Below are positions 10,004 through 22,705 of a DNA stretch of 64,000 bases, piece after piece (position 1 is the stretch's first letter; every line of letters starts with the position of its first letter). This DNA comes from Nissolia schottii (taxonomy: Eukaryota; Streptophyta; Magnoliopsida; Fabales; Fabaceae), in the NCBI GenBank assembly GCA_003254905.1, contig QANU01015556.1, forward strand, positions 1 through 64,000. The letters run 5' to 3'. The notes beneath the pieces were generated by a model. That model saw only the letters and a list, made by a program, of their open reading frames with translations. It made no database searches and had not been told where the DNA came from. A program made the position numbers and the translations under genes.

Positions 10004-13000
10004 ATGGATAAAATGGATGTGGCTTATCCTATTCCTGTCATCCTAAATGGTTCTAACTACACCTATTGGGTTGAGGCAATGCGTGGTTTTTTGAAAGGTC
10101 GTAAACTATGGCGATATGTAACAGGTGATATTGTGTGTCCTGTCAAAACCGAAGATGATTCTGATGAAACTTTTGCTTACGCATTGGAAGAATGGAATAG
10201 TAAGAATCATCAGATAATCACCTGGTTTGGTAATACCTCAACACCTAGCATTCATCTTCAGTTTGGCCGGTATGACACCACCAAGGAGGTATGGGATCAC
10301 TTGCAAAATCGTTACACTATTTCCGATTTATCTCATCAGTATCAACTTCTGAAGGAACTCCAAAGTCTCAAACAAGCACCCGGACAAGCTGTTTATGAAT
10401 TTCTAGCTCAGATGGAAGCTATCTGGGATTAGTTGACATCCTGCGAGCCTGCCATGAAGCACAAAAGTGACGCTAAGATATATGATGAGTATCGTAATCA
10501 CACTAGGCTTATCCAATTCCTGATGGCCCTCACTGATGACTATGAACCTGTTTGGGCATCTCTGCTCCATCAAGATCCCTTGCCCACCCTTGAAGATGCT
10601 TTCCCTCGTCTTAAGTCTGAAGAAACCCGTTTAGGGCTCCTTAAACCAACCACAGATATGGTTTTCGCAACTGTTAACAGCTCAAGTAAACTCTGTTGAC
10701 ATTGTCATCGACTTGGACATCTCCTTACCAACTGCCCCACCATCGAATGTCGCACCTGTAAGAAGAAAGGTCATATCGCATCCAACTGCAATGCTCTAGT
10801 TTGTCGTTACTGTAAAAAGCCAGGACACATTATTGAGGATTGTCCCACTCGCCCACCAAGATCTGCTCATGTTAAGTCTCAACAACGCTCCAGTTCTTCT
10901 AAAGCCGTGCTTGCTACTGCCCCTGCCACTAATGACACTATGGCCTCTCCCTCCGCTACCTCTACCGCTGCAGTCTCCTCAGGTGATATTGAGTCCCTAC
11001 TGAAACAACTCCTTTCAATTTCCAGTAATACTCCTGCTGCCTTGTCCACCACATCAGGTAACACAAAATGGTATTTTGATTCTGCATGTTGTAACCACAT
11101 GACATCTGCATCTCATAATTTTTCTTCGATGACTAACACTAGTATTGCACCAGCTATACACACTGCAGATGAATCTCTTATGAATGTAAGTCATAAGGGT
11201 TCTATCTCCTCACCTACTTTCACATTACCTGACACATATCTCATTCCTAAGTTAAACTTCTATCCTATCTCTGTTGGTCAATTATGTGATCTTGGATATG
11301 AAATTACCATTTCTTCTTCTGGTTGCCATGTACAAGACCCACGGACGGGGAAAGTTATCGGGACTGGATGTAAGATTGGAAGGCTATTTGAGCTCACTAG
11401 TCTTCACGTTCCATCTAATATATGTGTTGCTTCCACCCCCTCTTCCCTCCAACTCTGGCATCATCGTCTTGCTCACAGTTCTATAGGGAAAATGCGTCAC
11501 CTCCTTTCTTTAGGAATTTTAGGACACGTTAGTAATGAATCTTTTAATTGCATTTCTTGTCAAACTACTAAACAAACAGCTTTATCTTTTAATAAAAGCA
11601 CATCTATTTCTAACTCTCCTTTTGATTTAGTGCACTCTGATGTTTGGGGACCAGCTCCCACTCCAACAATGGGCGAAGCTCGATACTTTGTTATTTTTAT
11701 TGATGATCATTCCCGCTACACTTGGATATATCTAATGAAAAATCGTCATGAACTGCCTGAAATTTATATTAATTTTGCCAAAATGATTAAAACTCAGTTT
11801 TCAAAAGTGATTAAAGTTTTTCGACGTGATAATGTCATGGAATATCGTGACTCAAAGCTTTGGACTTTTCTTAATGAACAGGGAACTCTATCTAAATTTT
11901 CTTGTCCCGGTACCTCTCAACAAAATGGACGTGCAGAACGGAAGCACCGTCACATTCTTGACTCTGTTCGTGCTATGCTTATCTCTTCGTCTTGTCCTGA
12001 GCGAGCTTGGGGTGAAGCTGCCCTTACTGCTATCCATGTTATTAATCGCCTACCATCTTTTACTCTTGCTAATGTCACTCCCTTTGAGGGTCTCCACCAC
12101 ACTCCTCCTGATTACAACTCCTTAAAAGTATTTGGTTGTGCATGTTTTGTTCTTCTTCAATCACATGAATATACTAAACTTGAACCACGTGCTTGGCTTT
12201 GTTGCTTTCTTGGCTATGGGACAGAACACAAAGGGTATCGTTGTTGGGATCCCATCTCTCAACGCATTCGTATCTCCTGTCACGTTATCTTTTGGGAACA
12301 CCACTTGTTCTCATCTTTATCTTTCTTCAAGTTTGTTCCCACTACCACAAGTCCTTTCTTTACTAACTCCTCTGTTGACCTTTTTCCTAGCGACTCTGAT
12401 GCAGGTTCTTCTCCTGAGCTCACAGTGCCTTCTGATGTTTCAACCTCTCCTCCTAATCTTATCCCGAATGTAGATCCTGCACAACATTCTCATGATTCTT
12501 CGGATCGTCCAACCAGGGTAAGAAATCCACCTTCATATCTCCGTGATTATCATTGTTTTTCTACTATGCTTCACTTACATGAACCGCAGTCCTATAAAGA
12601 AGCATCCACAGATCCTCTTTGGCAGCATGCCATGCAAGAAGAGTTACAAGCATTAGAAGATACTCACACTTGGGACCTGGTTGATCAACCTTCTGGCAAG
12701 ATGCTTGTGGGATGCAAATGGGTGTACAAGATCAAGACCCACTCCGATGGCTCTGTTGAACGATACAAAGCTCGATTGGTTGCTAAGGGATTTACTCAAG
12801 AGTATGGCATTGACTATGAGGAGACATTTGCCCCTGTTGCTCGCATCACCTCTGTACGTGCTCTCCTAGCAATTGCGGCCACTCAGAAATGGACTCTTAG
12901 CCAAATGGATGTGAAAAATGCTTTCCTTAATGGTGACTTAGAAGAAGAAGTTTATATGAAACCTCCTCAAGGCTACACTTGTCCATCAAACAAGGTTTGT

Positions 13001-13442
13001 CTTCTTCGTAAGGCCTTATATGGTCTTAAGCAGGCTCCTCGTGCTTGGTTTGCCAAATTCAGTTCTACTGTTAGTCAACTTGGGTTCACTTCCAGTTCAC
13101 ATGACTCTGCTCTCTTCATCCGACGAACAAATCAAGGCTCTGTGTTACTATTACTTTATGTTGATGACATGATCATTACTGGAGATGACATCTCAGGCAT
13201 CACTAATCTTAAAGCATCTCTGAGCCGCCATTTTGAAATGAAGGATCTTGGCCCTCTCAGTTATTTTCTAGGTCTTGAAGCTCTTTCCTCTACTAATGGT
13301 ATCTGTCTATCTCAGGCAAAGTATGCATCTAATCTTATTGCCCGAGCTGGTCTCACAGATAGTGGCACAGAATCCACTCCTCTGGAACCTAATATTCGCT
13401 TTACACCTATGGATGGAACTGCACTCGATAACCCCACCCTAT
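10004..13442 (+). pseudogene. Ty1/copia gag-pol polyprotein, two stops, truncated in RT/RNase H
   Basis: One continuous frame from ATG 10,004, broken by TAG at 10,430-10,432 and TGA at 10,697-10,699. In order: gag (UBN2/DUF4219-like start with NGSNYTYWVEAM); three CX2CX4HX4C zinc knuckles (about 10,697-10,850, the first overlapping the TGA); aspartic protease with WYFDSAC (near 11,070); HHCC integrase zinc site (WHHRLAH...CISC); integrase core with catalytic D in HSDVWG (11,640), D in RRDN (11,828) and E in GRAERK; RT with KARLVAKGF, QMDVKNAFLNGDL and catalytic YVDD at 13,157-13,168. It stops at TALDNPTL, before RNase H, where it is fused to gypsy sequence. Both stops could arise by C-to-T change. 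Replication is impossible in cis. Confidence 0.92.
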
Positions 13443-13862
13443 TCGGAGAAGGCCACTGGAATTCCAAGTGGGAGACCATGTGTTCTTGAAAGCTACTCCT
13501 ACTACAGGTATTGGGAGGGCCATGAAGGTCAGGAAGCTAAGTCCCCGGTTCATTGGACCCTTCCAGATATTGGAGCGCATCGGACCAGTGGCATATCGGA
13601 TAGCTCTACCGGCGAACCTGGCAAATGTTCATACTGTCTTTCATGTGTCTCAGTTGAGAAAATATTATGCCTCCCCGGATCATGTGCTTGAGCCCGAGAA
13701 GATCATCTTGAGAAAAGATCTCGCCTTGCCGTTGATGCCGCAGAAGATCATTGACCACAAAACCCGAAAGACTCGGAACAAAGAGATTCCAATGGTGCGA
13801 GTTATCTGGGAGAACGGAAAGGTCGAGGAACATACATGGGAGCTGGAGGAAGACATAAAAGC
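13443..13862 (+). pseudogene. Chromovirus (Tekay/Del-like) integrase C-terminus and chromodomain, part 1
   Basis: From about 13,443 the frame reads RRRPLEFQVGDHVFLKATP, a spacer, LSPRFIGPFQILERIGPVAY and VHTVFHVSQLRKY, then a chromodomain-like tail with VRVIWENGKVEEHTWELEED. These are the GPY/F module and chromodomain of Tekay-type chromoviruses, which direct insertion to heterochromatin. All upstream gag-pol is missing. The frame is interrupted after codons for EDIKA by an inserted antisense LTR and resumes at 16,709. Confidence 0.85.
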
Positions 13863-16708
13863 TGAAACACCCTAGCTAACTGTTTACCCGTACGTAGTAA
13901 ACAAAGCTCACTAGGTTGTTATCTACTCGGTCGGAATACCTTAGTCCATAGTTATCTTTTGAAAATAGTCGTTGCTCAAGAAAATAAGGACCCATTTTAA
14001 ACTTTTGCTTGTATCACATCAATACTAAAATAGAGCCATGCGTTGGAATAAAACAAATATAACAAGGCGGATAACATTATTATAATTAGCATCTGTAATA
14101 TACATCCAGTGGGTCCACTATACAAGGTCACATAGTATAAGATATACATAATAGGTACATAGATCACAGTATCAAATACATAGTCCAGAATACACCGCAT
14201 CAAAATACAAGGACTACTGGAATGCTACTCAGTATGTCCTTGGCAAAACTAAACAGCTATCTCTATCTCTAAGCTCATCCAATCATAGCCGCTCATGGCT
14301 CATCTGGCGGCTCATCTGCATCCTCAAAATAGGACTCATCATCTTCTGTACCTGAAGTCATAAAACAGTGGGAATGAGAACGGTAGGTTCTCAGTGGAAA
14401 TAACTTTAGTTCCTGAGTCTCGTATCAGATTATGTCGGACTTTAGGCCGTACAGAGATCTCTAGTGAACATGTATACTAAAGTCCCTACCATTTATTATC
14501 TGGCCTATCTGAACGGCTTTATCTGCATTAATATGTGACATTGGAACTACTCTTGCTTACTACATTCTCGTGATGATTAATATCTCGTGTAAACCGTCTC
14601 GAGCGTGCTCTTGACGGTACGGCATAACAGCAGACTATACATTCAAGTAATCAAACTAGATAACAGAATATATTCAGAGTACATTCAGCATAACAGAATC
14701 AGCAGAATATATGCAGCATAGTCAGCAGCATAAACATGGCAGAATTAGCAGAATAACATGTCTAATAGAATGTAACAGCATAACAGAATGTAACAGCATA
14801 ACAGAATATGTGTTATTCCCACCATAGTAATGTCCTCTGTTGACACTAGTATGACGGAATAACCTCACACCCTCAGTATAGGCCGACACTGTCTTGACCT
14901 TACTGCGGTGGGCTTCCACTTGCCGTGTGCCCCCTCGGGACCCCTCGACAGTGGGCGGATATTGTACCCCCACCTAAGCTTGCCCCCTTTCGACAATGCA
15001 TAGGCNNNNNNNNNNNNNNNNNNNNNNNNNNNNNNNNNNNNNNNNNNNNNNNNNNNNNNNNNNNNNNNNNNNNNNNNNNNNNNNNNNNNNNNNNNNNNNN
15101 NNNNNNNNNNNNNNNNNNNNNNNNNNNNNNNNNNNNNNNNNNNNNNNNNNNNNNNNNNNNNNNNNNNNNNNNNNNNNNNNNNNNNNNNNNNNNNNNNNNN
15201 NNNNNNNNNNNNNNNNNNNNNNNNNNNNNNNNNNNNNNNNNNNNNNNNNNNNNNNNNNNNNNNNNNNNNNNNNNNNNNNNNNNNNNNNNNNNNNNNNNNN
15301 NNNNNNNNNNNNNNNNNNNNNNNNNNNNNNNNNNNNNNNNNNNNNNNNNNNNNNNNNNNNNNNNNNNNNNNNNNNNNNNNNNNNNNNNNNNNNNNNNNNN
15401 NNNNNNNNNNNNNNNNNNNNNNNNNNNNNNNNNNNNNNNNNNNNNNNNNNNNNNNNNNNNNNNNNNNNNNNNNNNNNNNNNNNNNNNNNNNNAGCCTCCG
15501 CTCAGCGGCCCCTGTGCGAGAGCTGAAAACCGAATTGCTCATCTCTTCCATTTTCTTGCCTTAGCTTCCATGGAACCCTACATGAGTTTCACACATAATT
15601 CAAGCATAATAATCCTATCTAATCCAGGTCACAAGACCCTTCAGAATTGTCTTCCTAAACCTAGCATAAATTCTAGCATATATGTTCATAAAATTCAAGA
15701 TTCACATACATACACATACAAGCACATAACACTCATTCACCATCAAGGAGGTGAGGAACTAGAGTTACCCACTTCCTCAAGAACTTGTTGATGCTAGAAG
15801 GAAGAGGAAATCAAGCCTTGCTTGCTTGTTTGAAGCCTCCTTGACCTAAAATGAAATTCTTAACATAATTAGAGCAACATAGGTTATGGAAGCTTGGTTC
15901 TTCACCAAGGGATGAAAACTCACCAACTACTCTTGATTTGCTTTCCTTATGGATTTAGGAATGAATTATGATGATGAGATTGAAGCTTGATGGCTTGCTT
16001 GAACTCTTCTTTGTCAAGAAAAGTGAAAACCTAGGTTATGGAGTTTAAGATTATGGAACCTTGGTTTCTTGGATTCCACTTGAAGAGAATTCCTAGCCTT
16101 GATACTAGCTTGCCTTCTTGATGGATTTGAGAATGGTTGATGATGATGAGAACAAGAGATGATAGTTGAACTTTGATGGAGCTTAGGTGAGGTTTAGGTT
16201 TAGGAACTTAGGAGAAAATGAAAATGAAAGACTTGGAGAATATGTTGTATGTATTTCAGTTCTCATGGGGAAGCAAGGGCTGCCGTGGGTTTCAAATTCA
16301 TTGCCATAATTATTTTCCAATTTTACCCTTAGTGTATTTTAGGTCATATTTGCTCATTAATTATTTATGTCCGGACGTCCTAAAAATATTCCGGACACAC
16401 CGTTGTGACCTATTAATTATCCTTGATAATATTTAAATCTTAGTTGACATATCCTTGCCTTTACTTTCATATTAATATATTTTACAGACTCCTGTGAATC
16501 GTAAGGAAATTAAAATAAAACCCTAATTTCGATCCAAACGTCATCGGACGTCACGAGATCGTCAAAGGATTATTTTTAACTAATATTACAGAGATAAAAT
16601 TAATATTTGAATTTTATTTCATGTTTATCTCACATTTTCCTTATTATTATATTTTTAATTCTTTCCTAGACAGCAGTTTAACCAAAGGGAAAAAGTCGGG
16701 TTGTTACA
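13863..16708 (-). mobile_element. Antisense solo LTR, family 1 (same family as 47,544-50,658)
   Basis: On the minus strand it runs from TGTAACAACCCGACTTTT (16,708) to AGCTAGGGTGTTTCA (13,863), the same ends as the LTR at 47,544-50,658, with matching interior (for example 14,722-14,973 against 49,503-49,754). It is flanked by the direct repeat AAAGC (13,858-13,862 and 16,709-16,713). It lies inside the coding tail of another chromovirus. No internal region is attached, so this is a solo LTR. 487 bases are unsequenced. Confidence 0.9.
15006..15492. other. Assembly gap (487 N)
   Basis: Run of N inside the antisense solo LTR. By comparison with the sister LTR it should hold the CCGCTGAGCGG array and the 'aatgctgctgaa' tandem repeats, which may be why assembly failed. 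Frames crossing it are meaningless. Confidence 0.99.
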
Positions 16709-16778
16709 AAAGCGGCCTATCTAGAGCTATTTCCAGGTACGAAATTTCGAGGACGAAATTTTTCTAAGGGGGGTGGAA
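16709..16778 (+). pseudogene. Chromovirus pol tail, part 2, with polypurine tract
   Basis: After the second AAAGC the host frame resumes: AAYLELFPGTKFRGRNFSKG, then the purine tract AAGGGGGGTGGAA, then the LTR start at 16,779. This joins seamlessly to 13,862 once the solo LTR is removed. The phrase 'aatttcgaggacgaaattt' before the PPT is common in Tekay/Del elements. Confidence 0.85.
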
Positions 16779-18080
16779 TGTAACATCCCGATTTTTTTTC
16801 CTTAGAGAAATAATCGTAAACATAATTATTAAATTAATTTTCTAATCATGATTAGGGAATTAAGATGGGAAATTATTCAGTAGAATATCCCTAGGAAATA
16901 AGACGGGTCGCGATAGGAAGTTCGGCGGACAACCGAACAGTCGTTGTTCGCCGATGAAATTTTCTAGCGCACAAAAGGTGTCCGTGAAAATGATCTCCCG
17001 GAGAAAAATTCACAAACACCTTTAAATATTAATACCCTTAGGTAGAGGGGAATTAGAGGATCGCGACAGTATAAACGGAATATTTTTCGGACGACCGTGC
17101 GCGACGCACCGAGACTGCGAGCGATAAAACACGAGCGAACCGGGACCGGGAGAAAATGAAATTTCAGCAGCTGTGAGTGAGGGCTGCACGGTTGTGAAGG
17201 AGAATTTTTGGACCAAAAATTAATTCCCCAAAATGTGCTTCCAAAGTCCCATCACCTTACCTTTCTTACACATGCCCATACCCACCAATACCTAAGCCCA
17301 CACCTTACACTATTTACCACCTTTTCTTTATTCCAAAAATCAATTAATTTCCTCACAAATCAGCCTCCAATAACCGAGCTCTTCTCCCCCATTTTACAAG
17401 AGAATTTCATCTTCTACATTCTCCCAAAAACACACACCAAACTAAGCTTCAAAGCCCACCACCAAACCACCAAGAGATCAAGCACTTCTTCCATCTCCTC
17501 CCACCTTCCACCACTGAATCACAGCCCTCAAGTCTCCTCACCTTGGTTTCATTTTCTTCCACCCAAAATCTAGAGGAAAAGCCTCATCACCCTCCACCTT
17601 GCTTAAGGATCTTTATCTTGGAGAAAGGAGGAGCTCAAGCTTTGGAAACAACAAGGCCTTTGGGACTTCACTCCAAGCTTCCTTCACCACCACCAGGTTC
17701 TTCTACAAGTGGGTAAACTTAGCTTGGTCACCCTTTGGTGGCTTATGTTTGCTTGTATGTGTCCATGTGCTTGTATGCCTTATGACAAATGACATTAGAA
17801 ATGCTATGCTAGGACTAGGGAGATGATTCTGAAGGGTCATGTGACCTGGACTAGATAGGAATATGAATGTTGGAATATATGGGGTTTGAACTTGGGAGAA
17901 ATGTGAGAAAATGAGAGAAAACAAGTAAGGAAGAAAGCGCCAAGTGTCCCGCGGAGAGTGACCGGGAGGGGTCTAGGGAGTTGTTGAGCAGTGTCTGGAC
18001 GGGCGCCGAATGGGTACGCGTAGAGTGACTGAGAGGAGCCTGTAGAGAGTGGTCGAGCGGCACCAGTAGTGCTGCTGAGC

Positions 18081-18455
18081 GGGTTCCGCGGAGGATCCCT
18101 AGAGGGTGAATGCGAGGAAATGAGAGAAAATAAGCAAAGAAGTAAGCGCCGAGGGGTTCCGCGGAGAGAAACTGGGACGGACTTTAGAAAGTTGATGAGC
18201 GGGTACCTGAGAAGGTCTGAATAGGTTCCGCGGAGGACCCCTGGAGTGATGAGAGGGTTACGTGAAGAGTGTTGAGTGGACACTAGGAATGGTGCTGAAT
18301 GGGTTCCGTGGAGGATCCCTAGAGTGATGAGGGGGTTACGTGAAGAGTGTTGAGTGGACACCATGGGTTCCGCGGAGGACCCCTGGAGCGATGAGAGGGT
18401 TACGTGAAGAGTGTTGAGTGGACACCAGGAATGGTGCTGAATGGGTTCTGCGGAG
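18081..18455 (+). repeat. GGTTCCGCGGAGG repeat module in LTR
   Basis: GGTTCCGYGGAGG (core palindrome TCCGCGGA) recurs near 18,081, 18,223, 18,301, 18,365 and 18,443 inside 64-78 bp units that also carry 'agggttacgtgaagagtgttgagtggaca'-type sequence. CTGAGCGG occurs next to the first copies. Confidence 0.75.
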
Positions 18456-18746
18456 GGATGCCGAAGTTGATGAATGATTACAAGTATGTGTATGATGAAT
18501 GAATGAGTTATGTTTATGAAGATGTATGTGGAGCATTGCATGTAGAATATGTACGTTAGGAATGGTTATGCTATCATGCATCATGAGAACTAGAGGTTAA
18601 TCACGTAAAGTTTAAAGAACATAATTGAACCTTAGGAAACAAGTACGTAGCTATATGATAGGATGCATCTCTCTTGGCGGAAACGCCCCTCGCCAGTCCC
18701 CACAATGAGGTGGATTGGTTAATGAGAAGGAAGGAAAAGAAAGAAA

Positions 18747-18766
18747 GAAAGAAAGAAAGAAAAGAT
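18747..18766 (+). repeat. (GAAA)n microsatellite
   Basis: Short GAAA repeat within the LTR; the matching CTTT runs appear in the inverted relative near 28,340-28,495. Confidence 0.7.
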
Positions 18767-19990
18767 ACCTAAGAAATGAGAATGATATGATGATGATGAT
18801 GTATGGGTCTCCACTTGGTTGTGTCATAGGGCCAACCCCTCGCCCGCCCACTAGGTGGCCGGTTATCTCTATTGATGATCGAAGACGGAACATTAGTTAT
18901 CCGCGGTGGTTCGCGACCACTCAGGTTATAGCGCTGCCTGGTCGACATCAATCAGAGGACAGAAGCAGGTTGTAGATGTTTGGCCGCATCTACATGAGTG
19001 GGAAAGACTCAGCGCGGCCCTGGTCCATTAGTTAGCTGGGAGCCGACGCAGCCTCGGTCCATTAGTTAGCCGAGAGCATGGAAAGCAGGATGCGTCCAAG
19101 TCCATTAGTTAGCCGGTATGCATGGGAGAGCTTCAAAGTTAGCTGCATAAAGTATGAAATGAATGATGATGAAATGGTATGATGAATGAGTATGTAATGT
19201 ATAAGTATATGATAATGTATATGAGTGTGTGTTTGAAGTAAATACCGTCAAGAGAATGCTCGAGACGGCTATGTATATACGCGAGAAAAGTTAACAAGCA
19301 CGAAAACTTAAATAAGCAAGGCTAGTTCCCCAGTCACCTAGTAAAGTAGATAAAGCCGTTCAGGACCTTATGCCAGACAATAATCAGTAGGATGTTAGTA
19401 TGCATGTTCACTTAGAAACACCTGAGCGGCCGGGTTGATAAACGAGAAAAAGAGATCCCCTACGCCAAGGTTAACCACTGAAGACGACTGTTCTCACCCC
19501 CACTCGCTTATGCTTCCAGGAGCAGGCGAAGAGTATGAGGGCTACGAGGAGCCCTACGAGGAGCCGCACGTGGAGCAGTAGAGGACCGAGGACGAGCCAG
19601 TCTAGCTCGGCATCAAATGGACATTTTGCCATATTTTGATATATTTTGAGATGTATTTTGATGAACTTGGCTTATATATGTAAACTATTATGATACTCTA
19701 TTGGTTGTAATATGTGATGGACCAGATACTTGTTATGTAATTATTTATGCTAGTAATGATTATCACTTTTAAGCTTCCGCTCTATCGTTTGTATTATATG
19801 TTTTGATTCATGCGTGGCTTATATTTTGCAAATAAAGTAACACATAGAAAAGTTTCAAAATGGTCCATATTTTCCTTACTTTGGTAATTTTGAAAGATAA
19901 TAAGGGACTATAAGTAATCCCACCAAATGATTAATAACCTAGTGAGCATTGCGTACTACTCGAGGGTATGCAGCTAGCTAGGATGTTACA

Positions 19991-20737
19991 TCCTTGATTT
20001 GCTTGTAAGGAATTGGATTCTTTATCATTTATATATATAGGGCTTAAAAGCCTATTGAATGAGCAACAACTCTTTTTTTTATCGGCTTAGTAATATGTAT
20101 GATTCTCAAAATTAGACTAGATTTTTATTAGTGCATCAAAATTAAATTGTTTATACATTATTATTATTATTATTATTATTATTTACTAGTTTTTCAATAA
20201 ATTGTCACCTATGATAGCTACTTACACAAAAGACTATATTTTTATTAAAGCATTGTTTTTTGTGCTTTTCAAATATGTTACGCTTTTGCTATTAACAATT
20301 TGGGCAGTGTGCTTTTCAAACGAAATTACATTTTTTTTAAAGTATATTTAATGTTATTTAGGAACATTATTAACTATTAATTTAAATTTAAAATATTTTA
20401 AAAAATAAATTTTGTTAAAAAGTATTCTTAGAAAAAATGTTAGAGAATTTAGATTAATTTTTTTAAAAATTTTAATATATTTAATGCTTTTTTATTAACA
20501 ATGCATTATTCTTTCTCTATCACATATTTTTAAAAAAAAAATTGGTCAATTATGTATACTCTATATCACACTTAATTCTTTTCCCCGCATAGTATATAAA
20601 ATAGTTTGTCTGTTACGTATGCTCCACAAAATATAACAAGTGCATGAAAACACTCCACGTCATACCAATACCACATCTCTTTTCTGTCATTTTGCGGTGA
20701 AATACAAACCTAGGACGTACATAAAAGTGATGTTGAT
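19991..20737. other. Left part of segment B, non-coding
   Basis: AT-rich; contains an (ATT)n run at about 20,158-20,182. The first 70 bp resemble 5228-5300. No gene. Confidence 0.4.
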
Positions 20738-22133
20738 GTACATAAAATTTTTAGCCACAGTAGAGATATCTCACATATGAAAAAGGACAAGTGATTAGCG
20801 GTCCGAGGATTCAGGAATATCCCCTTGATTTTTTGCTTGACAAATATTTTATACTTTTCGTATTAGTAACAATTTGGCAGAGTGCTTTCAGAACGAAATA
20901 GTAACATATTTTTGAAGTGCTCTTTCTTTCATGTAATTCTCTAAAACCAAACACTACATATATTAAAATAAATAAAATATTTTAATAAATGTATAAAATA
21001 TTATAAATTGAAAACATTATTCTTATATACAAAAATAAATTTTTATTTTTAAGATAATTATTATTTTATTTACCTCCACTATATTAATAAATGTTTTACT
21101 ATAATTAAAAATATTAATGAAAAATACATCTAAATATTGTGAATGGACAAATATTTTAAAACTTTAAAAAATAAAAAAAATAAAAAGCTAAAACAAAATG
21201 GATGAAATATATTTAATACATGTTTTTATCAAATATCAATAATTGTTAGTTTAAATTTGGACTAGAGTGTTTAAAAAATACTCCATAATCAATTGAGTGA
21301 AAAATATATAAATGATATTTTAATAAATTAACCTTATTTTTTATAAAATTAAGGTCATTTAATAATTTATTTAATTCATGTGCATTAACTTAAAAAGATT
21401 AATATTAAAGAAAAAGTATATAAAAAATAAAAAATTAATGATTAATATTACTCTTGAAATACATATTAATCGTGCTCCGCAAATATGAAAGTATTTGAAA
21501 ACACTCCAATGCATACCAATACTACTACGATTTAATGACAACACAATCAATACTACTATCATTTAATGACAACACAATAAAATGGGACCAACAAAAAATG
21601 TTGTTGCTGTCTCTCATGTGATTTCCTTTTCTTCTTGGTTTGGGACACAGTTTTCGCACATAGCAATGATGTAAGGGTGTGCGTCACTTGGTGGTGAGCT
21701 TTTATTTTGGGGTCTACACTTTTTGAGTTAGTTTTTGAGCTTTATTTTGTTTGTATTTTTTTTATAACAAAACTATATATATATATATATTAACAAAATT
21801 ATATTAACATCACTCAACCTATGTAAGTAAGGGTATTTATTATCATTAAATAAAAAATGTCAAGTTTGTTGGGCGAGTCGAGTTTTGAATTTAACCACCC
21901 GACCCTACAACCTGATGACATGATCACCCACCCAATTCAACTTGAGAGGTTTTGGGTCAATTGGTTTGTCAGGTTCGTCGGTTTGGTTCACCCAATAAAC
22001 ACCCCGTAATTACTAGTTATGAGGACTTGTATTTAAGGATGTCAAAAGCGGGCTCAACTCGGTGGGATCGACTTTTTTTCCACAGGGGCGAGTTGAAATT
22101 TTTAACTCATTTAAAATTTTTAACTCGCACGGG
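20738..22133. repeat. Segmental duplication, copy B (of 62,131-63,687)
   Basis: Aligns by eye over its full length with 62,131-63,687 in the same orientation: both start gtacataaaatttttagccac and share gcggtccgaggattc/tggtctgaggattc, the 'tcaattgagtgaaaaatatat' stretch, 'aatgggaccaacaaaaaatg', and the start of the same hAT element. Copy C carries about 150 bp extra near 63,096-63,241. No coding in either. Confidence 0.88.
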
Positions 22134-22697
22134 TTGAATTCGTTTGACTTGCGGGTTAAGTTGGGAAGAAGCAAGTCAGGGTGGGTTAACTAGCACGTTG
22201 AACAAAAAATTGATTCCTTTTTTAGTTTTAGCCCTTTAAGGCCAACCTAACCCATTTTTATTTGTAACCACTAACCCTACCCGCTACCCCACCCCAACTC
22301 TTTCTCTAACCCCAAGCGACAAAGTCTTCAATTTTGTATAAATCACAATTTCTATTTATGTTTTGAATAACTTAAAATGACTCCCTTAAGTATGTATTGT
22401 GTTTATCTTTTTAGTTTGAAATGCAGAAACATTGAGCATGTATATATATATGTCTATAATTATAATTTATTAAATTTATAAAAAAATAATGTCTCAAAAT
22501 AATAATTACGTCATTTACTTTAGTTTTAATTCAAATGTTAATTTTTTTTCTTCATTTTTTGTGGTGGCTCGCGAGCCAAGTTGATAACTCGCGAACATTC
22601 TAGTATATGAGGCGAACATAAATTTTCAACTCGCCTCAACTCGTTTAAATGCAGGTTATTCGCGAGTTAGCTTGACTCGGCTTATTTATCATCTCTA
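22034..22697. mobile_element. hAT-type non-autonomous element
   Basis: Starts TAAGGATGTCAAAAG and ends in the near complement TTATTTATCATCTCTA. It is flanked by a perfect 8-bp direct repeat CTTGTATT (22,026-22,033 and 22,698-22,705), the hAT signature length. Subterminal 'actcg / gcgagtt' motifs repeat at both ends. No transposase. Its left end is also present in copy C (from 63,579) with the same flank, so it inserted before the duplication. Confidence 0.8.
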
Positions 22698-22705
22698 CTT
22701 GTATT

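Larger units (their letters stand above)
16779..19990 (+). mobile_element. Chromovirus 3' LTR, family 2
   Basis: Starts TGTAACATCCCG directly after the purine tract and ends AGCTAGGATGTTACA at 19,990 (3.2 kb). Internal parts: GC-rich 5' section, C/T-rich leader (17,210-17,600), palindrome/tandem module 18,081-18,450, a 'tccattagttagc' triplet repeat (about 19,025-19,115) and the common 3' end 'aaaatggtccatattttc...'. An inverted relative lies at 26,954-30,802. The small frames inside are not genes. Confidence 0.88.

Noticed and set aside
14865-15791. Long frames crossing the N run on both strands
   Set aside because: They are open only because the 487 N translate as unknown residues; the flanks are LTR sequence.
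17208-18975. Multiple 60-230 residue frames on both strands
   Set aside because: All within the family 2 LTR; Ser/Thr/Pro/His-rich products of C/T-rich leader and tandem repeats.
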